The position numbers were made by a program, and so were the translations under genes. Shown in pieces: positions 34,990 through 44,226 of a stretch of DNA of 64,000 nucleotides. Below the pieces are notes generated by a model that made no database searches, was not told where the DNA came from, and saw only the letters and a program-made list of their open reading frames with translations. The stretch spans positions 186,001 to 250,000 of the forward strand of contig DASYCZ010000026.1 of assembly GCA_036499825.1 (NCBI GenBank), written 5' to 3'. The DNA is from Paradevosia sp036499825 (GTDB lineage: Bacteria > Pseudomonadota > Alphaproteobacteria > Rhizobiales > Devosiaceae). Positions within the stretch are counted from its first letter, which is position 1. Each line of letters opens with the position of its first letter.

Positions 34990-35754
34990 ATGGCAGAGCA
35001 GGGACCGGAGCCGGAAGCCGGCGTTCCGGCACGGCAGCCGATCTTCATGCTACCCGCGGTGGTGACAGCCCTCGCCGGGATCATGCTGGTGATACAGCTC
35101 GCCTCTTCGCTGATTTTGAACGATGACGGGCTGCAACAATTAACCTTATGGTTCGGTTTCATCCCGTACCGATTGATCGCCCCGGACCAGGTTCCGGGCG
35201 GTTATCTTCCCCTCATATGGACACTTTTCACCCATGCGTTTCTGCATGCAGGGTGGGAGCACGTATTGATCAACGTGGCGTGGCTACTGATCTTTGCGAC
35301 GCCGGTGGCGCGGCGCTACGGAGCGATGCCGACGCTGATCGTCTTTCTCATCAGCTCGGCAGTCGGCGCAGTGGCTTTTGCCGCCACGACGCTGCCGTCG
35401 GTGCAGGTGCTGGTAGGGGCTTCCGGCGGTATCGCCGGACTGACAGGCGCCGCCATGCGTTTCATTTTTCAGCCGCTGGTAGTGGCACCGCATCCGGAAA
35501 CCGGCCAACCCGTGATCCTGGGGCGGGAGATTGCCAGCCTCAAGGACATCTGGCGCAATCCGCGGGCGCGTAATTTCAGCCTGTTCTGGATCGTGCTGAA
35601 TGCGGCGGTGCCGATTCTGCCGGCCTTCACCGGCGATTCGGTGCAGGTGGCTTGGCAGGCGCATCTCGGAGGCTTCATTGCCGGGCTTTTGCTGATGCCG
35701 CTGTTCGAGCGCCGCGACGCGCCGATTCTGCCGCAAGGAGACCATCATGCCTGA
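34990..35754 (+). CDS. Rhomboid family intramembrane serine protease
   Basis: A 254-residue six- or seven-helix membrane protein with the catalytic Ser in VLVGASGGIAGLTG and the catalytic His in WQAHLGGFIAGLLL, plus the HAFLHAGWEHVLIN segment of helix 2. Rhomboids cleave within membrane helices; bacterial substrates are mostly unknown. AAGGAG lies seven bases before the ATG. Its 3' end overlaps slyX by 8 bases. Confidence 0.93.
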   Translation: MAEQGPEPEAGVPARQPIFMLPAVVTALAGIMLVIQLASSLILNDDGLQQLTLWFGFIPYRLIAPDQVPGGYLPLIWTLFTHAFLHAGWEHVLINVAWLLIFATPVARRYGAMPTLIVFLISSAVGAVAFAATTLPSVQVLVGASGGIAGLTGAAMRFIFQPLVVAPHPETGQPVILGREIASLKDIWRNPRARNFSLFWIVLNAAVPILPAFTGDSVQVAWQAHLGGFIAGLLLMPLFERRDAPILPQGDHHA

Positions 35755-35968
35755 TCGCGATGACCTGGCCGTGCGTATCGACAAGCTCGAAACGCTCCTT
35801 GCCTACCAGGAGCAGACGTTCGAGGATCTCAGCAAGGTGGTGACCGAGCAGTGGCAGGAAATCGCTGGGCTGAAGCGGCAATTGGCCAAGCTTACCGACC
35901 AGTTGCGTACGGTCGAGGCACATCCGGCCCTGGCGCCGCAGGACGAGGCGCCACCGCCGCACTACTGA
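35747..35968 (+). CDS. slyX: SlyX family protein
   Basis: A 73-residue coiled-coil protein with LAVRIDKLETLLAYQEQTFEDLSKVVTEQ and a PPPHY tail, both typical of SlyX. Its function is unknown. AAGGAG sits six bases before the ATG, inside the rhomboid gene end; the overlap suggests co-translation with the protease. It overlaps the convergent hisI stop by 7 bases. Confidence 0.9.
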   Translation: MPDRDDLAVRIDKLETLLAYQEQTFEDLSKVVTEQWQEIAGLKRQLAKLTDQLRTVEAHPALAPQDEAPPPHY

Positions 35969-36417
35969 TGGCGGTAGACCTGGCTCGGATCGAACAGAAG
36001 CGGCTCACCCGTATCCGCCAGTTGCGGCTTACCGTCGGCGATCTGGACGCGCCGGTAGAAGCAGCTCTTGCGGCCGGTATGGCAGGCGGCGCCGCGACCG
36101 GTCTGCTCGACACTGACCAGCAAGGCGTCCTGGTCGCAATCGACACGTATCTCGATGAGTTTCTGGATTTCGCCCGAGGTCTCGCCCTTCTTCCAAAGGC
36201 TTTGGCGCGAGCGTGACCAGTAGTGGACCTCGCCCGTCTCGAGGGTGAGGGCGAGGGATTGGGCGTTCATGTGCGCCAGCATCAGCACCTTGCCGGAGCC
36301 GGCCTCCACGGTCACGGCAGTAATCAGTCCGTGGGCATCGAAGCGCGGTGCGAAGGTGGTGCCTTCTTCCTGATCGGCGTGCGAAAGCGTCTTTGGGTCG
36401 GCGAAGGTCATGCTCAT
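35962..36417 (-). CDS. hisI: Phosphoribosyl-AMP cyclohydrolase
   Basis: It opens the purine ring of phosphoribosyl-AMP in the third step of histidine synthesis. The 151-residue protein has the Zn/Mg pocket CDQDALLVSVEQ and GAACHTGRKSCFYR with the expected Cys-Asp-Cys ligands, and the W-S-R-S motif. It is the monofunctional (HisI only) form without HisE. ATG 36417 is taken; the frame extends 17 codons more without homology. No other his gene is adjacent. Confidence 0.95.
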   Translation of the reverse strand: MSMTFADPKTLSHADQEEGTTFAPRFDAHGLITAVTVEAGSGKVLMLAHMNAQSLALTLETGEVHYWSRSRQSLWKKGETSGEIQKLIEIRVDCDQDALLVSVEQTGRGAACHTGRKSCFYRRVQIADGKPQLADTGEPLLFDPSQVYRHQ

Positions 36418-36528
36418 GAGGCGGGTTTTAGCCCGGGCCATGCCGCAAGGCCAGTACCAAGCGGTCAACCGTGCGACGCGATCCGGATTTCGATCGGGCC
36501 CTCGTCACTGACGGGATCGAAATCCAGC

Positions 36529-37152
36529 TCAGCGCTTCCCGATGAAGGCGAAGAAACGGTCACGCTCTTCGCGGTCTTCCGCGAATACACCGGTGAAGCG
36601 GTGGGTGATGGTGGAAACGCCATGGGCGCGTACGCCGCGCATGGTCATGCACATGTGCTCGGCTTCCAGCATCACGGCGGCGCCACGCGGATTCAAGGTT
36701 TCGTTGATGGCGTCGATGATCTGCGCCGTCAGATTTTCCTGGGTCTGCAGGCGATGGGCGAACACCTCGACAAGGCGGGCAAGCTTGGAGAGGCCGACCA
36801 CGCCGTCATGCGGCAGATAGGCGATGTGGGCCTTGCCGATGAAGGGCACCATGTGGTGTTCGCAGTGAGAATGGAACGGGATGTCCTTGAGCAGGACGAT
36901 ATCGTCGTAGCCACCGACTTCCTTGAACGTCCGCTGTAAAATCTCGGCCGGGTTCATCTCGTAGCCGCCGTAAAGTTCCTTGTAGGCGATCGCGACGCGG
37001 CGCGGCGTGTCGAGAAGTCCTTCGCGCTGCGGATTGTCGCCAGCCCAGGCAATCAGCGTGCGCACCGCCGCTTCGGCTTCGGCCTGGCTGGGGCGGGACG
37101 GCTTGGCGCCGTCGAGGGCTTGGGTATTCTGCAATTTGACGCTGGCGTCCAT
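36529..37152 (-). CDS. folE: GTP cyclohydrolase I
   Basis: It converts GTP to dihydroneopterin triphosphate for folate. The 207-residue enzyme has the zinc/active-site segment FHSHCEHHMVPFIGKAHIAYLP, GLSKLARLVEVFAHRLQTQE, and an SST-type MRGVRAHGVST. The start is ATG 37152 with AGGAG seven bases upstream. It precedes hisI on the same strand, about 110 bases apart, and is divergent from the NifU-like gene. Confidence 0.96.
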   Translation of the reverse strand: MDASVKLQNTQALDGAKPSRPSQAEAEAAVRTLIAWAGDNPQREGLLDTPRRVAIAYKELYGGYEMNPAEILQRTFKEVGGYDDIVLLKDIPFHSHCEHHMVPFIGKAHIAYLPHDGVVGLSKLARLVEVFAHRLQTQENLTAQIIDAINETLNPRGAAVMLEAEHMCMTMRGVRAHGVSTITHRFTGVFAEDREERDRFFAFIGKR

Positions 37153-37310
37153 CGCTGGGCTCCTGATTGGCTCTGCCATTGGACGCGGCGTGAGCCGAAA
37201 GGTTCCGGGTTGGCGTGAGCGGCAATTCCAATCCAGCCCCTGACAGGCTGCACGAGGCTTCTTATATAGGGGTGCGAAGTGCGGCCACAAGAAACAGAAT
37301 TGTGCGAAAT

Positions 37311-37760
37311 ATGGAACTGAGCGATCTCTATTCCGAAAAGATCCTGGATATCGCGGCCAATCCACCCGCAGCGCCGCGGCTGGCCGATGCCGATGCCTCG
37401 GCTCGCAAGACCAGCCGGGTATGCGGGTCGATGATCGACGTCGACATCAAGGTTCGGAGCGGCGTGATCGTGGGGTACGGGCACGATGTGTCGGCCTGCG
37501 CGCTGGGACAGACCTCTGCGGCGATAGTGGCCCGGGAGATCGTCGGCACGCCAGTCGACGAGTTCCGCGGCCTGCGCGCGCAGATGACGCGGATGCTCAA
37601 GGAAGAGGGGCCCCCGCCCGGCGGCAAATGGTCGGACCTCAAATATCTCGAGCCGGTGCGGGATTACAAGCCGCGGCATACCTCGACGCTACTGGTGTTC
37701 GAAGCGGTGGTGGCGGCGCTCGACAGCATCGAAACAAAGCATGACGATCGAGTCGCTTAG
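37311..37760 (+). CDS. NifU-like iron-sulfur cluster assembly scaffold
   Basis: A 149-residue protein with the three conserved scaffold Cys in positions typical of IscU/NifU N-domains: KTSRVCGSM, SACALGQ and a missing or shifted third near the end, where the sequence reads HTSTLL. The first two (SRVCG, and S-A-C-A) are clear; the third Cys of IscU is not evident, so it may be a diverged scaffold of the kind next to yidD in alphaproteobacteria. It is followed 12 bases later by yidD. Confidence 0.7.
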   Translation: MELSDLYSEKILDIAANPPAAPRLADADASARKTSRVCGSMIDVDIKVRSGVIVGYGHDVSACALGQTSAAIVAREIVGTPVDEFRGLRAQMTRMLKEEGPPPGGKWSDLKYLEPVRDYKPRHTSTLLVFEAVVAALDSIETKHDDRVA

Positions 37761-37772
37761 GGCGAATTCCTG

Positions 37773-38084
37773 ATGCAGAGAATCATCGGCGCTTTCTGGT
37801 CGCTCATCGATCTGCCGTTCAAGTTTGCCGCCGTGTTCCTCATCACGATCTATCGCTACACGCTGTCGGCAATTGTCGGGCGTACCTGCCGGCACCTGCC
37901 GAGCTGTTCCGAATATACGCAGGGCGCCATCTGGAAATTCGGCTTCTGGCCGGGCGGCTGGATGGGGCTGGCGCGGTTCTCGCGCTGCCGCCCCGGCGGT
38001 ACGCACGGCTATGATCCAGTGCCCGAGGCGATCCCCGCCGAGGCGCACTGGTATCTACCGTGGCGTTATGGCCGATGGATGTAG
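37773..38084 (+). CDS. yidD: Membrane protein insertion efficiency factor YidD
   Basis: A 103-residue protein with YRYTLSAIVGRTCRHLPSCSEYTQGAI and FSRCRPGGTHGYDPVP, the YidD signature, including the conserved CRxxPSCSxY motif. It is thought to assist membrane protein insertion with YidC. It is 12 bases downstream of the NifU-like gene and probably shares its transcript. Confidence 0.93.
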   Translation: MQRIIGAFWSLIDLPFKFAAVFLITIYRYTLSAIVGRTCRHLPSCSEYTQGAIWKFGFWPGGWMGLARFSRCRPGGTHGYDPVPEAIPAEAHWYLPWRYGRWM

Positions 38085-38117
38085 GGGCGACCAACCGCCC
38101 GATCGCGTTTTGAGGGC

Positions 38118-39023
38118 TCAGTTACAGTCTACGGCGTAGCCGGCGACGACAGGAAAGTCATCTTCACCGACCGTGGAGACATTCAGTTTGCCGGCCTTGC
38201 CGACATAGTTGAAGTCGCAATAACCCAGGCCGGTGCCCGAGCAGGTGTTGACCTCGGTAATGCCATGCTTGGCCAGGTCGATTTCCCTGCCGTACTGATC
38301 CCCGCCGGTCTCGGTGATGTTGAGTACCGGCTGCCAGCCGCTCGCCGCGAGTTTGGCGCGCGCCTTGTCGATGCCGGTTCCGTAGATGTTGGGGACGACT
38401 GCCTTGCCACCACACAGCGTTTCCTCGGCCGCGACATCGCCGAGCTGCAGCAGGTAACCGCCATCCAAAAGTTCGAGATCAGCAACCGGCGTACTCAGCA
38501 AGTCGCCGCTCCAGACGCGGACGTTGCCGCCTTCGAGAGAAGCGATGCTGCCAATCGTCTCGTCTGTCGGGTGCGGCGCGTAGGCGATCGCCAACAGCGT
38601 CTCGTCATGAAAGATGGCCACGTTGCCCTGCTGGATAGCGCAGGTGCCGCTCGTACCCTGTTCGAACACGGCAGCGAAACTGACCGCCTCGTCGTCCCCG
38701 AGGGGCGCTTCGCCGGTCACTGACCAGCCCTGATCGGCGACGAGTTTACCGGCGGACGAAGTCGGAGAAATTACGAAATTTTCGCAACCGGAGGTTTCGC
38801 GCCCAGAAGGCGGCGCGCTGGGAAGTTTGGCAAGAAGGGTGAATTTCAGGTCCGAGACCTTGGAGACAGCCCGCAGTTCCGCCGGCTGGTCATTGATGCC
38901 TACAGCGCCCTGGGCGGCCATCGCCGCCGATGTCGTTCCGATCGGCGCCAGAGCGAGAGCGACCATGAACAGGTTTCGTTTGCAAAAGAGCCGTGCAATC
39001 CAATTCGAGACGGCCAGATCCAT
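38118..39023 (-). CDS. Secreted protein of unknown function with a PASTA-like C-terminal repeat region
   Basis: A 301-residue protein with an N-terminal hydrophobic segment (FMVALALAPIGTTSAAMA) consistent with a signal peptide. The C-terminal 90 residues contain VVPNIYGTGIDKARAKLAASGWQPVL, which resembles a PASTA half-repeat (ViGm...A...L...G), and several Cys. No family was recognised. It stands alone, convergent with yidD, with 268 bases to thrS. Confidence 0.55.
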   Translation of the reverse strand: MDLAVSNWIARLFCKRNLFMVALALAPIGTTSAAMAAQGAVGINDQPAELRAVSKVSDLKFTLLAKLPSAPPSGRETSGCENFVISPTSSAGKLVADQGWSVTGEAPLGDDEAVSFAAVFEQGTSGTCAIQQGNVAIFHDETLLAIAYAPHPTDETIGSIASLEGGNVRVWSGDLLSTPVADLELLDGGYLLQLGDVAAEETLCGGKAVVPNIYGTGIDKARAKLAASGWQPVLNITETGGDQYGREIDLAKHGITEVNTCSGTGLGYCDFNYVGKAGKLNVSTVGEDDFPVVAGYAVDCN

Positions 39024-39291
39024 AGGGACTTCTCCGAAATTATCTCATGCCAGCGGTAACGACGCGAGGCCGCCGATTCCGTGCGTAGCGCATGCGGCTG
39101 AGGATGGCTACGATTCCCGATCTAGGAAAACCGCGGGTTGCTCCTAAATAAAGCTGCCGGCATGCGCCTTTTTCCAAGGCGAGGCTTATCGCATAGGCGG
39201 ATGGATTTGCGGCCCATCCGTGCTAGAGAGCCTGCCTCGCCCCGCTGCGTGTGCCGGGGTGCTTTTAAACATTCCATCTTTGGAGATCAAA

Positions 39292-41265
39292 ATGACGATC
39301 AAGGTGACGTTCCCAGACGGTGCAGTTCGCGAATTTGCGCGTGGCACCACCGGGACCACCGTGGTCGAGGGTCTCTCGAAGTCCCTGGCCAAGAAAACGG
39401 TCGCCATGCGCTGGAATGGCGTGCTCACGGACCTGTCCGATCCGTTGGGCGAGGACGGCAGCATTGCGTTCGTGACGCGCGACGAGCCGGCGGCGCTGGA
39501 GCTGATCCGGCACGATGCCGCACATGTGCTCGCGGAAGCCGTGCAGGAGCTATGGCCCTCGACGCAGGTGACGATCGGTCCGGTGATCGAGAACGGCTTC
39601 TACTACGACTTCGCGCGCGACGAGCCGTTCAGCGAGGACGATCTGCGCACCATCGAGAAGAAGATGGCCGAGATCGTCGAGCGGGGCGCTGCCTTCACCA
39701 AGGAAGTGTGGACGCGCGACGAGGCCAAGAAGGTTTTCGCGGCCAAGGGCGAAAAGTACAAGGTCGAGCTGGTCGATGCCATTCCAGCGGACCAGTCGAT
39801 CAAGATCTACAAGCAGGGCCAGTGGTTCGACCTCTGCCGTGGACCGCATATGCGCACCACCAGGGATGTCGGCCAGGCGTTCAAGCTGACGAAGGTGGCG
39901 GGTGCCTATTGGCGCGGCGACAGCAACAACCCGGTGTTGAGCCGTATCTACGGCACGGCCTTTGCGAACAAGGAAGACCTCGAAACCTACCTCACGATGC
40001 TGGAGGAGGCGGAGAAGCGCGACCATCGCAAGCTTGGCCGCGAGCTCGACCTGTTCCACCTGCAGGAAGAGGCGCAGGGCTCGGTGTTCTGGCATGCCAA
40101 GGGCTTTACCATCTACAATCAGATGGAAGCCTATATCCGCCGGCGCCTTAACGGCTCGGGCTACCAGGAAGTGAAGACGCCGCAATTGATGTCCTCCAAG
40201 TTCTGGGAGGCGTCGGGCCATTGGGGCAAGTACCGCGAGAACATGTTCGTGGTGCCGGACGAAGTGCCGGGAACGGAAGAAGAAGGCCCGGTGTTGTCGG
40301 GCAAGTCCGACCTGATGGCGCTGAAGCCGATGAACTGCCCGGCGCATATCCAGATCTTCAACCAGGGTATCAAGAGCTATCGCGATCTGCCGATCCGGAT
40401 GGCCGAGTTCGGCTGCTGTCACCGCAACGAAGCGCATGGGGCCTTGCACGGCCTGATGCGCGTGCGCCAGATGACGCAGGACGACGCCCATATCTTCTGC
40501 CGGGAAGACCAGATCCAGAGCGAGACGGAGCACTTCGTCAACCTGCTGTATTCCGTCTATACCGACATGGGCTTCGACCAGATCATCATCAAGCTGGCGA
40601 CGCGGCCGGAAAAGTTCGGCGGCACCATCGAGCGCTGGAACGTGGCGGAGAAGGCCCTGGGCGACGCATTGCGCGCCACGGGTCATGACTTCGTCATCGC
40701 GGAAGGCGAGGGGGCATTTTATGCGCCCAAGCTGGAATTCCACCTCAAGGACGCAATTGGCCGGACCTGGCAATGCGGCACCCTGCAGCTCGACTATGTG
40801 CTGCCGGAGCGCCTCGATGCCTCCTATGTGGCGGAAGACGGCTCACGCCAGCGTCCGGTGATGCTGCACCGGGCCATCCTCGGCTCGCTCGAGCGTTTCA
40901 TCGGCATCATGCTGGAAAGCTATGCGGGCAAGCTGCCGCTGTGGTTGGCCCCCACGCAGGTGGTGGTGGCAACGATCGTGTCGGAAGCCGATGACTATGC
41001 GCAAAAACTTGTCCAGCAGCTGCGCGCCGCCGGTATCCGGGCCGAGATCGACACGCGCAACGAGAAGATCAACTACAAGGTGCGCGAGCACTCGGTGCAG
41101 AAGGTGCCGCTGATGTTCGTGGTTGGCAAGCGCGAGGCGGATGAAGGCACGGTTTCCGTGCGCCGTCTGGGAACCGAAGGCCAGAAGGTGATGGCGTCGA
41201 TGGATGCGGTTGTGGAGCTCATGGCTGAAGCTACGGCGCCTGACGTCAAGCGCGTCGCAGCCTGA
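39292..41265 (+). CDS. thrS: Threonyl-tRNA synthetase
   Basis: It charges tRNA-Thr. The 657-residue protein has an N-terminal TGS domain (VTFPDGAVREFARG), an editing domain, a class II core with PMNCPAHIQIFNQ (zinc Cys) and GALHGLMRVRQMTQDDAHIFC, and a C-terminal anticodon domain. ATG 39292 gives the family start MTIKVTFPDG; the frame is open upstream. It is followed by an intrinsic terminator. Confidence 0.97.
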   Translation: MTIKVTFPDGAVREFARGTTGTTVVEGLSKSLAKKTVAMRWNGVLTDLSDPLGEDGSIAFVTRDEPAALELIRHDAAHVLAEAVQELWPSTQVTIGPVIENGFYYDFARDEPFSEDDLRTIEKKMAEIVERGAAFTKEVWTRDEAKKVFAAKGEKYKVELVDAIPADQSIKIYKQGQWFDLCRGPHMRTTRDVGQAFKLTKVAGAYWRGDSNNPVLSRIYGTAFANKEDLETYLTMLEEAEKRDHRKLGRELDLFHLQEEAQGSVFWHAKGFTIYNQMEAYIRRRLNGSGYQEVKTPQLMSSKFWEASGHWGKYRENMFVVPDEVPGTEEEGPVLSGKSDLMALKPMNCPAHIQIFNQGIKSYRDLPIRMAEFGCCHRNEAHGALHGLMRVRQMTQDDAHIFCREDQIQSETEHFVNLLYSVYTDMGFDQIIIKLATRPEKFGGTIERWNVAEKALGDALRATGHDFVIAEGEGAFYAPKLEFHLKDAIGRTWQCGTLQLDYVLPERLDASYVAEDGSRQRPVMLHRAILGSLERFIGIMLESYAGKLPLWLAPTQVVVATIVSEADDYAQKLVQQLRAAGIRAEIDTRNEKINYKVREHSVQKVPLMFVVGKREADEGTVSVRRLGTEGQKVMASMDAVVELMAEATAPDVKRVAA

Positions 41266-41271
41266 TCGAGT

Positions 41272-41306
41272 GGGCTTGCCAGCCTTGCAGCCGGCGAGCC
41301 CATTTT
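41272..41306 (+). terminator. Terminator of thrS
   Basis: A 9-bp stem GGGCTTGCC/GGCGAGCCC (one G-U pair) with a 12-base loop is followed by ATTTTG, just after the thrS stop. Confidence 0.7.
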
Positions 41307-41405
41307 GCGAAAAGTGGCTAAATATGCCTGCTATTATCGTTATCTAAGCTTCTTTTAATGAAGTTGCCCGAATAATGGGCGCAACTGCTGCTGGGGGGCA
41401 TCACG

Positions 41406-42446
41406 TTGCGCGTCCTCATTATTGACGATAGTAAATCAAGTTTAGCCGTACTTAGAAACATAGTCGAAGACATCGAAGAGTGCGTGGTGGAGACGTTCCT
41501 GCGTCCCGCCGATGCCCTGGCAAGAGCCCAGGTATTCCAGTTCGATCTCGTGCTTGTCGATTACATGATGCCCAAGATGGATGGCATCGCGGTAACCGGT
41601 GTCTTGCGGGCGTCGGAGATGTACCGTCTTGTGCCGATCATCATGGTGACGGCCGAGATGGACGCGACCGTTCGCCTGCAGGCGATCGCCGAGGGGGCAA
41701 CGGACTTCATCCAGAAGCCATTCGATCCGACCGAGCTCAAGGCACGGGTGCGAAACCTGTTGTCGCTGCGGAGCGCCCATCTGCAACTGGCCGATCGGGC
41801 ACACTGGCTGGCGCGCGAGGTGGAGGCTGCGACGCGTCATCTGGTGGCCCGCGAGGAAGAGGTCATCTGGCGCCTGGCGCGTGCCATCGAATACCGGGAT
41901 GGCAGCACGGGCGAACATGTTTCGCGTGTGGCGACGGTCTGCCGGCTGATCGCCGAAGGGTTGGGCCTCGATGCGGAACGTAGCCGCATCATCTATCTGG
42001 CGTCGCCATTGCACGACATCGGCAAGATCGGCATCGCGGACGCAATCCTCGGCAAGCCGGGACGGCTGACCAGCGACGAGATGGACGAGATGCGCCGGCA
42101 TGTCGTCATCGGCGCCAGTATCCTGGAGAATGGGTCGTCCGATCTTATCCGCATGGCTGAGACCATCGCCGCCACCCATCACGAGCGCTGGGACGGGACC
42201 GGGTATCCGCATGGCCTTGCGGGAAGCGCCATTCCCCTTGAAGGCCGGATTGCGGCTATTGCGGACGTGTTCGATGCGCTCTGTTCGGAGCGGCCGTACA
42301 AGCCGGCCTGGCCGATCGACAAGGCTTACGACGAAATCGTCGCCTGCAGCGGATCGCATTTCGATCCTGCCTGCGTCGCGGCGTTCCAGGGCAAGTGGCC
42401 CGAGATCGTCGACGCCATGCTGGGCGCCAAGGCGGAGGCCGCCTGA
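41406..42446 (+). CDS. Response regulator with HD-GYP c-di-GMP phosphodiesterase domain
   Basis: A 346-residue protein. Residues 1-120 form a receiver domain (MRVLIIDDSKSS, phosphoacceptor D52 in LVDYMMP, K104). Residues 150-340 form an HD-GYP domain with HDIGKIGIADAILGKPG, HHERWDGTGYPHGLAG and DVFDAL, so catalytic metal ligands and the GYP motif are intact. It probably degrades c-di-GMP when phosphorylated. No histidine kinase is adjacent. It starts at TTG 41406 with a GGGGGG ribosome binding site seven bases upstream. Confidence 0.9.
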   Translation: MRVLIIDDSKSSLAVLRNIVEDIEECVVETFLRPADALARAQVFQFDLVLVDYMMPKMDGIAVTGVLRASEMYRLVPIIMVTAEMDATVRLQAIAEGATDFIQKPFDPTELKARVRNLLSLRSAHLQLADRAHWLAREVEAATRHLVAREEEVIWRLARAIEYRDGSTGEHVSRVATVCRLIAEGLGLDAERSRIIYLASPLHDIGKIGIADAILGKPGRLTSDEMDEMRRHVVIGASILENGSSDLIRMAETIAATHHERWDGTGYPHGLAGSAIPLEGRIAAIADVFDALCSERPYKPAWPIDKAYDEIVACSGSHFDPACVAAFQGKWPEIVDAMLGAKAEAA

Positions 42447-42454
42447 CCCCCGCG

Positions 42455-43477
42455 TCAGTAGACGGTCGTCAGCACCTCGATATCGGCCGGCTGACCCGGG
42501 GCGACCGCGAACTGACGGTTGTAAACCGTGTCGCCGCGCTTGGCGAAAACCTCGTAGTCGCCTTCCTGCAGAACCGTGGCCGGGAAGGCGCCGACATCGG
42601 AGAACAAGGTCTTGCCGTCCTTGTCCTTTACGGTCCAGTCGATGTCGGCGATGGCTTCGCCACCGGTTTCGGACACCAGCTTGAACGCGACCTGGCTCGC
42701 CTGGTGATAAAGCGTGGCCTCGGTCATCTGTCCGGGCTCGACGCGCAGGTCGGCGCGCACCACCGCGTTGATCGCGCCGAAATAGGAAACGACGTGATAG
42801 GTGCCGGCGTTCAGGGTGACCACTTCGCCCGGTGAGATGTTCTGCGCCACCGGGGTCCGGTCAGCATCGGTATTGCCGGAGGTGAAGATGTCGAAATGCT
42901 CGAGGTCGCTCGGAATGGCGATATCACCGACGATGGCAGCATTGAGGCGCAGCGCGCCGGCATCGAGGATGAGCGTCTTGGTGTTGTTGCCGGGCGTTAC
43001 GGTCAGCGTATCGGACGCCTGGGCTCGGCCGTAAGCGACATGCACCACATAGTCGCCGGGGGGAAGCGTGATGTTGGCTTCGGCCTCGTCCGACTTGGCG
43101 ACCATCGATACATCGCCCGTCGCATCGGCCTTGGCGTCGAAAATGCGCCAGACGACGCCCTGAGCGATATCGGTGCCGCCATCGGTGACCTTGGCGGAGA
43201 GGTGAACGGGTTGCGGGTCCGACGTAATAGAGCCGATAGCTTCGCTCGCCGATGTATTGGTATCGGCGGCAGGCGGTGTGGTCGTGGCGGCGGTGGGGCG
43301 GTCAGCCGGAACCGGAGGAATTTGCGGGGCAGAGGGAGCTGCGGCTTGCGTCGCATTGCGGTCGGGACGCGGACGCGGCAATGGCGGTATGCTCTGACTC
43401 CACGCCAAGCCTGGCGCCAGCAGCACAGCCGCCAGCCCGATGGCGATCACCCTACGAAAACGTACCAATCTCTGCAT
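42455..43477 (-). CDS. Secreted protein with repeated Ig-like/PEGA-like units
   Basis: A 340-residue protein with a signal peptide (MQRLVRFRRVIAIGLAAVLLAPG, AWSQS), a Pro-rich linker and about three copies of a beta-sandwich-like unit. The recurring elements are LPPGDYVVHVAYG, AGTYHVVSYFG and LQEGDYEVFAKRG, each followed by Arg/Gln-x-V-x-P-G and a strand. The pattern resembles carboxypeptidase-regulatory-like or PEGA folds. Its function is unknown. It is convergent with the HD-GYP gene and divergent from the nitroreductase. Confidence 0.6.
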   Translation of the reverse strand: MQRLVRFRRVIAIGLAAVLLAPGLAWSQSIPPLPRPRPDRNATQAAAPSAPQIPPVPADRPTAATTTPPAADTNTSASEAIGSITSDPQPVHLSAKVTDGGTDIAQGVVWRIFDAKADATGDVSMVAKSDEAEANITLPPGDYVVHVAYGRAQASDTLTVTPGNNTKTLILDAGALRLNAAIVGDIAIPSDLEHFDIFTSGNTDADRTPVAQNISPGEVVTLNAGTYHVVSYFGAINAVVRADLRVEPGQMTEATLYHQASQVAFKLVSETGGEAIADIDWTVKDKDGKTLFSDVGAFPATVLQEGDYEVFAKRGDTVYNRQFAVAPGQPADIEVLTTVY

Positions 43478-43647
43478 ATCCTAAGCCACGCCACCGACAG
43501 TCGCTGCGGCGCCATACCCAAGCGCTAACATCAACTGCCCCCCGCAAAGGGATATGCCGTCAGAAATCGCGATTGTCGATTGCTCGTAGGCTTTGAATTG
43601 GGAAAAGCTGTGTCATAAGGACGGTCTGACCGCCAGGAACCGTTCAC

Positions 43648-44226
43648 ATGACCGTCAAAGCCCAAGTCGTCGACTATCTGCTCACGCGCCGTTCGGTCGG
43701 CCAGGCGTTCCTGCGGGAGCCTGGCCCGAGCGAAGAACAGCTGCGGCAGATTCTGACCATTGGCACGCGCGTGCCCGATCACGGGAAGCTGACGCCGTGG
43801 CGGCTGATCATCATCGACGGCGACAATCGTGCCAAGGCCGGTGAAAAGCTGGCCGAGATCGCCAAGCGCAACAATTCGAAGCTGGATGAGGCGGCGCTTG
43901 AGATAGAGCGCACGCGCTTCCTGCCGGCGCCGGTGACTATCGGAGTGCTCAGTTCACCCAAGCCGAGCGAAAAAATTCCGGATTTCGAACAGTTGATCTC
44001 GGCCGGGAACGTGGCGTTCAATCTGTCACACGCTGCCTTTGCGCTGGGTTTTGCCGCGCAATGGATAACGCGCTGGTTCAGCTACGATATGGAGGCCGCC
44101 GCAATGCTGGGCGCCCGAGACGGCGAGCGCTTCGTCGGCTTCGTCATGATCGGCACGCCGACGGCGGTGATCGAAGACCGACCGCGTCCGGACCTCGAAG
44201 AGGTGGTCAGTCGCTGGGGTGATTAA
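43648..44226 (+). CDS. Nitroreductase family protein
   Basis: A 192-residue flavin-dependent oxidoreductase with the FMN-binding N-terminal R-R-S-V/I pattern (LTRRSVGQAFL, with GTRVPDHGKLTPWR) and VSRWGD at the end, resembling YdjA/RutE-type nitroreductases. The substrate is unknown. It is preceded by its own promoter region and followed by the CtrA-box intergenic segment, its stop codon lying within the first box. Confidence 0.85.
   Translation: MTVKAQVVDYLLTRRSVGQAFLREPGPSEEQLRQILTIGTRVPDHGKLTPWRLIIIDGDNRAKAGEKLAEIAKRNNSKLDEAALEIERTRFLPAPVTIGVLSSPKPSEKIPDFEQLISAGNVAFNLSHAAFALGFAAQWITRWFSYDMEAAAMLGARDGERFVGFVMIGTPTAVIEDRPRPDLEEVVSRWGD

Noticed and set aside
39181..39291. Possible regulatory hairpin in the thrS leader
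   Set aside because: Only a 4-bp CCCG/CGGG stem with a 10-base loop; too weak for an attenuator call.
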